Shown here: in pieces, positions 7,747 through 14,005 of the stretch
Layout of the letters: every line of letters begins with the position of its first letter
Position numbering within the stretch: position 1 is the first letter of the stretch
Source of the DNA: Clostridium disporicum
GTDB taxonomy: Bacteria > Bacillota > Clostridia > Clostridiales > Clostridiaceae
DNA: 64,000 bases
Assembly: GCF_001405015.1 (NCBI RefSeq)
Contig: NZ_CYZX01000008.1
Location: 62,001 to 126,000, forward strand
Direction: 5' to 3'
The notes under the pieces: model-generated
Seen by the model: only the letters and a program-made list of their open reading frames with translations
What the model was told of the DNA's origin: nothing
Database searches by the model: none
Translations under genes and position numbers: made by a program

Positions 7747-8793
7747 TTACCATTCTCCTGGATAAGCTAATATATATACAGGCACACCATATTTTCTACC
7801 CCAACTGGTAGCGTGATCGTGACTATTTACATATATATCAATTATACTTCCTTGAATAGCTCCTCCTGTATCTGCGGCAACAGCTTTTCCATAGCCATCA
7901 ACATATACTAATGATCCTAGCGGAATTACTCTTGGATCGACAGCTATAGTACTTATACCATTAGGGTTGTACACTGGAACAGTTCCAGTAGCGGTGATTC
8001 CATCACCTGTATAAGCTGTAGACTCACAATACAGAAGTTCTTTATAATCAAGAACCTCTCCACTTCTACTTGCGAAGGTCCTTCTTGTCCCTTGAACAAT
8101 TATTTTATTTACTGGTTCGGCTACTACCTTAGAACCTACTACTTCTCTAGAAACCTCTTTGCCATCTTTTTTCAGTATTCTATAAGTAATTTCTTTTTGC
8201 CCAGGAACTCCTTCTTGTCTAATTTCTTCAACACTTATGTCTAAACTTCCATCTTCTTCTGTAACTGTATCAAATTGAATTGTCTCAGTTGCGACTTCTT
8301 TTACCTCTTCAACCTTAACTAATTTAATTTGTAAATTCTTTTGTATTTTTGTATCAAGATTAGGCTCAACCTCATCTATATTCTTTATAAATTCAATTCC
8401 TTGTGACTTAAGCGCTTCGTATTCAGCATCTAACATATCTTCTACAGTTTTTTCAGCTGTTAAAATTGATAATTCCTTATCCATTGTTATTAACTGAACC
8501 TCTACAGCTTTCGTAATTGTTATCTTTTCACCTTCTGATAATCTGTCATCTAAAGCTGGCTGCACTTTGTCCTTTTCAGTAAGTTCTATTCCTTGATCTA
8601 ATACTAGATCTTTAACAGTCCCTTTAAATGTTGTAACTTTTACTTCATTTCCATCTACAACTAACGTTACAGTTTTTCTCAGACTCGCTACAGATAATGC
8701 TATAACTACCGTCACAATAGCACATAACAAAATCTTTGCCTTAGGACTATTAGAAAAATTTCTTTTAAGGTATTCCTTACATTTTTCTATCAT
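7747..8793 (-). CDS. Exported G5/3D-domain cell-wall protein (YabE/Rpf-like)
   Basis: 348 residues. One N-terminal membrane segment (residues about 22-40) anchors or exports it. DUF348-type repeats follow from about 42 to 150. A G5 domain lies at about 155-240, including QEGVPGQKEITYR. A C-terminal 3D domain spans about 255-348, with AVDPRVIPLGS and AADTGGAIQGSIIDIY holding the three conserved aspartates. 3D domains are peptidoglycan-cleaving lytic transglycosylase-like modules, as in YabE, YocH and MltA. The gene sits between tatD and rnmV, the position of yabE in Bacillus. Role in wall turnover or germination growth is inferred. Confidence 0.92.
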   Translation of the reverse strand: MIEKCKEYLKRNFSNSPKAKILLCAIVTVVIALSVASLRKTVTLVVDGNEVKVTTFKGTVKDLVLDQGIELTEKDKVQPALDDRLSEGEKITITKAVEVQLITMDKELSILTAEKTVEDMLDAEYEALKSQGIEFIKNIDEVEPNLDTKIQKNLQIKLVKVEEVKEVATETIQFDTVTEEDGSLDISVEEIRQEGVPGQKEITYRILKKDGKEVSREVVGSKVVAEPVNKIIVQGTRRTFASRSGEVLDYKELLYCESTAYTGDGITATGTVPVYNPNGISTIAVDPRVIPLGSLVYVDGYGKAVAADTGGAIQGSIIDIYVNSHDHATSWGRKYGVPVYILAYPGEW

Positions 8794-8827
8794 CTACCTA
8801 AACCTCCTTTGGCAAGAGTGTATTTGA

Positions 8828-8857
8828 ATTATATTATAATTCAATACTTTTTGTCAA
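8828..8857 (-). promoter_or_regulatory. Promoter of the G5/3D protein gene
   Basis: Minus strand TTGACA (8857-8852), 18-bp spacer, TATAAT (8833-8828), about 35 bases upstream of the start codon. Confidence 0.7.
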
Positions 8858-9023
8858 ATTTACCACTCTTACTATATTTAACTACTAAAAATATACCACT
8901 GTACATAAAAAATAAAATAAATAAAATGATAGCTGTTTTTATAGTTATTAAAATGTTAAGTTTTTGATGATATTATGTTAATTGTGATGGAAATAAAAGG
9001 AAAATCTGTAGTATTATTTTACT

Positions 9024-9809
9024 TTACTTTTCTCTTGAAATCAACCTCTCAAAATTCTCATTTAATTTGATATTTGCATTAATCGGGTCAATTTTCTTTA
9101 TTTCAGCTATTTGTTCTATTATATATTCAATATAATCCGATTTATTCCTTTTTCCTCTATTAGGTACTGGTGCCATATAAGGGCAATCAGTTTCAACTAA
9201 TAATCTATCAATAGGAATTTCATCCACTACTTCTACTATTTTTTTAGCATTTTTAAATGTAACTACTCCTGTTACTCCTATATAGTAACCTAATTTTACA
9301 CATTCTTTAGCAAATTCTACACTACCTGAAAAACAATGAACTATCCCCTTAACCTCTGGATATTCCTTCATTATATCTAGTGTATCTTTATGTGCATCCC
9401 TATCATGAATAACAACTGGAAGTTTTAACTCTCTAGCTAATTCCATCTGTTCTCTAAAGACTCTTTTTTGAGTTTCTCTATCTGGATTCTCTTCCCAATA
9501 ATAATCTAATCCTATTTCTCCAATAGCTAATATCTTTTTATTAGAATTAGCCTTTTCTATAATCTCAGCTCTAACGTCTTCATTATAATCATAAGCATCA
9601 CTTGGATGTATCCCTAATGCCCCATATATAAAATCATACTTTAATGTTAATTCATTAGTTGTAGTTAAGCTTTTTCTAGAGCAAGCACAATTTAATACTC
9701 CTATAACTCCAGCTTCTTGAATCTGTTTTAATACCTCTTCTCTATCTTCATCAAAAGCCTCATCATCATAGTGAGCATGTGTATCAAAAATCTTATATTT
9801 AGGTTCCAT
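9024..9809 (-). CDS. tatD: TatD-family metal-dependent DNase
   Basis: 261 residues. FDTHAHYDD at the N-terminus supplies the HxH metal site; EIGLDYYWE near residue 99, VIHDRDA near 132, HCFSGS near 156 and VETDCPYMAP near 205 complete the amidohydrolase-type centre. The family comprises Mg-dependent 3'-5' exonucleases acting in DNA repair or degradation. Its place next to the G5/3D gene, rnmV and rsmA follows the common Firmicute order metG-tatD-yabE-rnmV-rsmA; here metG is further upstream and separated by an unrelated sigma-factor operon. Confidence 0.95.
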   Translation of the reverse strand: MEPKYKIFDTHAHYDDEAFDEDREEVLKQIQEAGVIGVLNCACSRKSLTTTNELTLKYDFIYGALGIHPSDAYDYNEDVRAEIIEKANSNKKILAIGEIGLDYYWEENPDRETQKRVFREQMELARELKLPVVIHDRDAHKDTLDIMKEYPEVKGIVHCFSGSVEFAKECVKLGYYIGVTGVVTFKNAKKIVEVVDEIPIDRLLVETDCPYMAPVPNRGKRNKSDYIEYIIEQIAEIKKIDPINANIKLNENFERLISREK

Positions 9810-9916
9810 AATATATCTCCTTATTTTTCAATTTAAATCATTATTCTTATTATACCAAAGCTCAAAATTTTGATAAGTATATAAACATTAAATTTCAATC
9901 TTCTATATTCTTATGT

Positions 9917-10195
9917 GGAACAAGAATAGGAACAAGCTCCATTTTTTCCTATACGCGTGTATATGCGTGTACGCGCACCTATAATTACTTATTATTTATT
10001 ATTCGTTCTTAATATATAATTCTTGTTCCCTTGTTCCAAACATTAATCAATCCTAGTATTTTAACCACTTCCCATATGGAACAACAAAAGGAACAAGACC
10101 GATTCTTGTTCCTCTTGTTCCACATATTATTCTATTTTTAAAAAGAATTGCTCTACTTTTAAAACTTGTTCCAAGCTCGTTCCACTTCTTGTTCC
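9917..10195. repeat. Intergenic cluster of eleven GGAACAAG / CTTGTTCC octamers
   Basis: This 414-bp gap between tatD and the zinc-ribbon gene holds no gene. GGAACAAG occurs at 9917, 9929 and 10090, with GGAACAAC at 10078. CTTGTTCC occurs at 10022, 10030, 10105, 10114, 10165 and 10188, with CTCGTTCC at 10176. Neighbouring copies are 8, 9, 11 or 12 bp apart, so pairs lie about one helical turn from each other. Opposite orientations allow several alternative hairpins in RNA. Such density in an A+T-rich gap is far above chance. Function unknown: tandem protein-binding sites or a folding RNA are both possible. Confidence 0.85.
9950..9978. other. 29-nt perfectly alternating purine-pyrimidine tract
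   Basis: From T9950 to C9978 every step alternates pyrimidine and purine, mostly CG, TG and CA steps (ACGCGTGT, ATGCGTGT, ACGCGCAC). Within it GCGTGTA recurs with a 10-bp period. This is classic left-handed (Z-DNA) forming sequence and is strikingly G+C-rich for the locus. It lies inside the GGAACAAG cluster, between the second and third octamers. Confidence 0.8.
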
Positions 10196-10223
10196 AATTT
10201 CCTTTATGATGTAACACCTCTCA

Positions 10224-11000
10224 TTAATTGAATCTTACATAAAATGAACCTTTATAATCATTTAGATAAACTTCTACCTTTTGTCCTGGTTCTACAAACA
10301 TTCCTTCAGTAAATTCTTCAGCTGAAATTTTATCTGTTTCTGATTTTAAATTTCCATCTTTATCGTATACCTTCACCACTATATCGCCTTTTTCTCTTTC
10401 TCCCTTACACCAAAAGCTATGCTGATTAGATGTAATTGTATATTCTAAAACGTCTGTTGTTCTTTCATTAAATACCCTACCTTGATATCCGCTTGTATCA
10501 AAAGTGTTAATCTCTTCGGTGTAGCTTCCAGTAATTCCAGAGAAACTAACGTAGCTTACTACGAACATACCCACAAATAAAATTGCTAATACTACTATTA
10601 TAGAAACTACTATTATAATAGGTTTATTATTTATTTTTCTTTTACTATTAGTTATTTCATCAGGTAGTTCTGTTGTACAATTAGGACAGAATCTCCACCC
10701 CGGTTGAACATTTTGTCCACAGTTAGGACAAAAGTTTCCACACCTTTCCCCACAGTATGGGCATAACTTTAAGTCTTTTGGTACTTCTTTTCCACAGTTA
10801 TTGCATCTTCTTCTATCGCTTCTACTAACTATTGCATAAACTATAATTCCAACTGGAAATGCTATAAATGCAGCTATAGTCCATAGCCACCAATACTCTT
10901 CTCCTCTTTTTCTTGAATCAAGAGCAACCCAAATAGCTTGCCATATAAATAATCCAAAAATTATAGCCATAAAAATCATTGGCATAAACATAATTAACAT
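10224..11000 (-). CDS. Membrane protein with double zinc ribbon, third gene of the sigY operon
   Basis: 258 residues; ATG preceded by GGGGGAG. Two N-terminal membrane helices (about 4-25 and 38-60) are followed by three CxxC pairs (CNNC, CPYC, CPNC and CPNC) forming zinc-ribbon modules at about 66-112. A third membrane segment lies at about 128-150, and an extracytoplasmic beta domain ends the protein. It is 18 bp downstream of the yxlC-like gene, so it belongs to the sigma-factor operon. Inference: a membrane component of the sigma response. The N-terminal PLD-nuclease-like helices recall the YxlE/cardiolipase N region, but that is weak. Confidence 0.8.
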   Translation of the reverse strand: MLIMFMPMIFMAIIFGLFIWQAIWVALDSRKRGEEYWWLWTIAAFIAFPVGIIVYAIVSRSDRRRCNNCGKEVPKDLKLCPYCGERCGNFCPNCGQNVQPGWRFCPNCTTELPDEITNSKRKINNKPIIIVVSIIVVLAILFVGMFVVSYVSFSGITGSYTEEINTFDTSGYQGRVFNERTTDVLEYTITSNQHSFWCKGEREKGDIVVKVYDKDGNLKSETDKISAEEFTEGMFVEPGQKVEVYLNDYKGSFYVRFN

Positions 11001-11018
11001 AAAATTTCTCCCCCTTTT

Positions 11019-11339
11019 CTAATAAGACTTCTTTCTTTTTATTATAGGTATAATAAGTAACATCATCATTGATACAGAAACAAAATAATATCCTATAATT
11101 AATTTAGGTATATTCATAATCCTTTTATCAATAACTGCTATCCTAGGCATAATTATAGCTAAGCATGTTATTAGTGATACAAATACAACTATTAATATAG
11201 AAATAAAAATCGCTCTTTTTACTCTCTTTCTTTCACGCTTTTTATCAAACTGTTTATCTACTATAGAAAATATGTCTAACTCTTTTATATATCCTAACTT
11301 ATCTAAGCTTTCATCATTTAACATATTACTATCATCCAT
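11019..11339 (-). CDS. YxlC-like membrane protein, probable anti-sigma factor for SigY
   Basis: 106 residues, the same length as Bacillus YxlC. A cytoplasmic N-terminal 40 residues, then two membrane helices (about 43-64 and 80-100) and a basic tail. It starts 5 bp after the sigma-factor gene. In Bacillus subtilis YxlC is the negative regulator of SigY encoded directly after sigY, and position, size and topology match here. The assignment rests on context rather than on recognised residues. Confidence 0.75.
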   Translation of the reverse strand: MDDSNMLNDESLDKLGYIKELDIFSIVDKQFDKKRERKRVKRAIFISILIVVFVSLITCLAIIMPRIAVIDKRIMNIPKLIIGYYFVSVSMMMLLIIPIIKRKKSY

Positions 11340-11344
11340 TTATA

Positions 11345-11875
11345 TCACACCTCACTTCCTACTAATTTCTTTTTTAACCTTGATGCAGTATAGAACACTC
11401 TAGATTTTACAGTTCCCTCAGAACATTTAAATACCTTAGAGATTTCTTCATAAGAATATCCATAATAATGTTTCAATATAAATGATATTCGTTTTTCATA
11501 AGGCATTTTTTTCAACTCTTTAAGCATCTCTTCCACTTGTAGCCTATCTAATATAGTGTCGGTTTCATTATTTTCAATGTGGCTTAACTCTATTTCACAA
11601 CTATAATCTATTTTTTTATTTTTTCTTATAATATCTCTATAATAATTAATAGATATTGATATTAACCATGATTGAAATTTCGATTTCCCTTTGAACTTAT
11701 TTATATTAACAACAGCTTTTAAGCAAACTTCTTGAACTATATCTTGAGTTAGATCTTCATTAGCAGTCATTTTCAGGGTAAATCCATATAGAGCTTTATA
11801 ATTATTCTGAAGCAATATGTTCATGGCATGTTTATTGCCATCTTGAGCTTTTTTGATTAGCTCTATCTCCTCCAC
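11345..11875 (-). CDS. sigY: ECF RNA polymerase sigma factor, SigY-like
   Basis: 176 residues. Sigma region 2 lies at about 22-90 (DIVQEVCLKA, FQSWLISISINYYRD) and region 4 at about 115-170 (RISFILKHYYGYSYEEISKVF, EGTVKSRVF). The lack of extra domains places it in the ECF group. Followed immediately by a YxlC-sized membrane protein and a zinc-ribbon membrane protein, it resembles the sigY-yxlC operon of Bacillus, which responds to nitrogen starvation or cell-surface conditions there. The trigger here is unknown. Confidence 0.85.
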   Translation of the reverse strand: MEEIELIKKAQDGNKHAMNILLQNNYKALYGFTLKMTANEDLTQDIVQEVCLKAVVNINKFKGKSKFQSWLISISINYYRDIIRKNKKIDYSCEIELSHIENNETDTILDRLQVEEMLKELKKMPYEKRISFILKHYYGYSYEEISKVFKCSEGTVKSRVFYTASRLKKKLVGSEV

Positions 11876-11987
11876 TCTTAATACCCCCTTAAATTAACTT
11901 TCATTATTAAGACGTAATATCTTCAAAATAGTTCATTTTAATTTCAAAAAATTTTGTTAATATTTTCTTTCCTTTTTTGACACTTAA

Positions 11988-12018
11988 TTGACACAAAGAA
12001 AGGGTAATATAATACTTG
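11988..12018 (+). promoter_or_regulatory. Promoter region of small RNA copy 1, conserved with copy 2
   Basis: TGACACAAA at 11989-11997 lies exactly 21 nt before the 42-nt sRNA block. The same nonamer at 60391-60399 stands 21 nt before copy 2. The bases between diverge (TAATAC-like against TAAATA-like -10 region). Shared box plus fixed spacing indicates a common promoter type, -35 TTGACA here and ATGACA there. Confidence 0.6.
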
Positions 12019-12178
12019 TAAAGTAGTTAAAGCATTATTATTTACCCCTAAAAAACCACCTTAAATGAAACTCAAAATCTCTGATTTTATTAGTTGAAGT
12101 TACATTTCAGTAGAAAGAGTTTCCTTATAAAGAATGGTAACTAGAGCCGACGTCCCCCAACTTAGGCTCTAGTTTTTT
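12019..12178 (+). ncRNA. Candidate small RNA, copy 1 (sibling of 60421-60514)
   Basis: A 42-nt block at 12019-12060 (begins TAAAGTAGTTAAAGC, contains TTTACCCCTAAAAAACCACC) is identical to 60421-60462. The RNA ends in a terminator hairpin: AACTAGAGCC / GGCTCTAGTT, loop containing GTCCCCCAACT, then eight T's, ending at the metG2 stop codon. Copy 2 has the same loop core but stem CTAGTACC / GGTACTAG, so two base pairs differ with compensatory changes on both strands. C-rich single-stranded motifs suit pairing with G-rich Shine-Dalgarno sites. Copy 1 is longer because 12062-12120 is an inserted dispersed-repeat unit. No open reading frame is visible. Confidence 0.8.
12062..12120. repeat. Unit of the dispersed palindromic repeat inserted in small RNA copy 1
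   Basis: The segment ACTCAAAATCTCTGATTTT then ATTAGTTGAAGTTACA matches, in reverse orientation, the tandem units at 13833-14003 (GACTAACTAAATCAGAGATTT). It is absent from the sibling sRNA at 60421-60514, so the sibling shows the empty state. Confidence 0.65.
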
Positions 12179-13630
12179 TTAATTTCTTTTCTCTTTTAAT
12201 CTTAAAACTTCATCAATAGCTCTTCTTTTATCAATTCTCTTTAGTTCTAAATCAACCTCTTTTAATATTCCATCTCTTTTTTCTATAAAACTCCATATAG
12301 GTTCATTAATACTTAAGGAAGTTCTTATATTTTCACAAATATTAGGCATAAATGGTTCCAATAAATTAGCTATATTAGCTACTATTTGAATATTATTATA
12401 GACCTTATTCTTGCAGTAATCAGGATTCTTCTCTGCCATGTCCCATAATAAATTTTCTTTAAAATCTTTATTAGCCTTTCTGCAAAAAGCCATTATATTA
12501 TTTAACGCACTATTAAAATGCCCCTCTTCAATATCGTCTCCAACGCTAAAATATAAATCTAAAATTTCATTTTTTAAACTTTCCTCTATAATTCCACTTG
12601 GTATTCTCGGCCCATAATTTTTTCTTGAGAAAGTTATGACCCTTTGTACATAGTGCGAAAAAGTACTTACCAAATCAAAATTATTTACATTTATATAATC
12701 CCTCCATGAAAAATCAGTATCCTTATCTTCTGGAGAGTTTAGCATAAGATAATATCTAAAACTATCTACGTTATAATTCTTTGTAATATAATCAGCCCAT
12801 AATGCCCAATTCTTAACTGATGAGAATGGTTTTCCTTCTAGTTTTAAATGCTCACTTGATATCATTCTTAAATTAGGATTTTTAATTCCTACTCCACATA
12901 AAATAGCTGGGAAAATAACAGTATGGAAAGGTATATTATCTTTTCCGTGAACAAAATAAACCCTTGAATCATCTCCGCTCCAATATTCTTTCCAATCCTC
13001 TCCTCTTTCACTTAGACATTTCATACTGGCAGTAAGATATCCCATTACCGCTTCAATCCATACATATATTTTTTTATCTTCATATCCGTCTAACGGTACA
13101 TCAACGCCCCAATTAAAATCTCTTGTTACAGCTCTATCCCTTAATCCTTCATCAAGATATCTTTTTAATATTTTTTTGGCATTTTCTCTCCATCCATCTT
13201 CATTATCAAATATGTACTTTACATCATCCTCAAACTTAGATAAAGCAAAGAATAAATGTTTTGACCCATCTACTATTTCTTCATATATATATCCTTTTTC
13301 ATATAAATCTAAAATAAATTTTTTTACCTTTTCTTGGTGATATTCAGAATGAGTTTTTTCAAAAATATCAAAAGAAAATCCTAAAGATTTAAAACATTTT
13401 TGAAATTCCTTATGATATTTTTCTACAGCTTCTAACGGAGATATCCCCTCTTCTTCTGCTCTATTAGTAACAGGAGTACCATGACAGTCAGTTCCTGATA
13501 TAAATACAACATTATCTCCCATCATTCTATGATACCTAGCTAAAATGTCCCCAGGTAACCATACAGCAATTCTTCCTAAATGAAGTGGTCCATTAGCATA
13601 AGGCCATGCATTTCCTATAATTATATTCAT
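12179..13630 (-). CDS. Second, divergent methionyl-tRNA synthetase-like protein
   Basis: 483 residues against 650 for the standard enzyme at 14006-15958. The class I fold is clear: PYANGPLHLGR at residues 10-20, GTDCHGTPV near 46 (the usual motif is TDEHG), YVWIEAVMGY near 189 and a C-terminal anticodon-binding region. Key motifs deviate: HIGH is HLGR, and the KMSKS position reads KPFSSVK (267-273). No CxxC zinc knuckle and no C-terminal tRNA-binding domain. No T-box precedes it. It may be a resistant isoform (MetRS2 type) or a paralogue with another substrate; aminoacylation activity is not assured. Confidence 0.85.
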   Translation of the reverse strand: MNIIIGNAWPYANGPLHLGRIAVWLPGDILARYHRMMGDNVVFISGTDCHGTPVTNRAEEEGISPLEAVEKYHKEFQKCFKSLGFSFDIFEKTHSEYHQEKVKKFILDLYEKGYIYEEIVDGSKHLFFALSKFEDDVKYIFDNEDGWRENAKKILKRYLDEGLRDRAVTRDFNWGVDVPLDGYEDKKIYVWIEAVMGYLTASMKCLSERGEDWKEYWSGDDSRVYFVHGKDNIPFHTVIFPAILCGVGIKNPNLRMISSEHLKLEGKPFSSVKNWALWADYITKNYNVDSFRYYLMLNSPEDKDTDFSWRDYINVNNFDLVSTFSHYVQRVITFSRKNYGPRIPSGIIEESLKNEILDLYFSVGDDIEEGHFNSALNNIMAFCRKANKDFKENLLWDMAEKNPDYCKNKVYNNIQIVANIANLLEPFMPNICENIRTSLSINEPIWSFIEKRDGILKEVDLELKRIDKRRAIDEVLRLKEKRN

Positions 13631-13721
13631 TAAATAACCCCCTTTTATTGCTACAAAGATGAAAAGTTCACCTACAGTGAAAGTGAAAATATTGCTTTAG
13701 CAAAACTTTTCACTATAAAAT

Positions 13722-13745
13722 AAGGAGCCTAATGGCTCCTTTGTT
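13722..13745. terminator. Terminator between metG and the metG-like gene
   Basis: AAGGAGCC / GGCTCCTT hairpin with TAAT loop. T-rich on both sides, so it can act on either strand; on the minus strand it would end the metG transcript. Confidence 0.75.
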
Positions 13746-14005
13746 TTAAGTGAAACTTCCTCTATCGTCAAATCAATACACTTATAGTGTAACTTCAAGA
13801 TACCCAATCACAGACTTGAGCTTTTAGTCAAATTCGACTAACTAAATCAGAGATTTAAAGTCTAGAGGAAACACCTACTCACATACGTTCGTCTGTGTAA
13901 GTTCGACTAACTAAATCAGAGATTTAGAGTCTTAGAGGAAACACCGACTCACATCCGTTCGTAGGTGTAAGTTCGACTAGCTAAATCAGAGATTTAGAGT
14001 CTCAC
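13741..14005. repeat. Tandem palindromic repeat, 69-70 bp units, part of a dispersed family
   Basis: Units begin TTCGAC at 13833, 13902 and 13972; the third is truncated 3 bp from the metG stop codon. Each holds a hairpin core GACTAA-CTAAATC-AGA-GATTTAG-AGTC and then a conserved AGAGGAAACACC segment with ACTCACAT and CGTTCGT. The 13741-13832 part is a related half-unit with TATAGTGTAACTTCAAG. Related copies lie at 12062-12120, 27183-27273 and, degenerate, near 34941-34976. No gene fits here. The family looks like a non-autonomous palindromic element (MITE- or REP-like). Confidence 0.8.

Noticed and set aside
9917..10195. Possible CRISPR or VNTR
   Set aside because: The repeated unit is only 8 bp, occurs in both orientations and at variable spacing.
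12019..12178. Reading the small RNA as a riboswitch of the downstream gene
   Set aside because: The gene it faces is on the opposite strand and converges on it; both sibling copies end in terminators at stop codons of converging genes.
13631..13740. T-box leader for the second MetRS-like gene
   Set aside because: No AGGGTGG-type T-box motif, specifier loop or antiterminator could be found upstream of its start.
13741..14005. Possible CRISPR array
   Set aside because: The units are 69-70 bp and nearly identical throughout, with no unique spacers and no cas genes; it is a palindromic tandem repeat.
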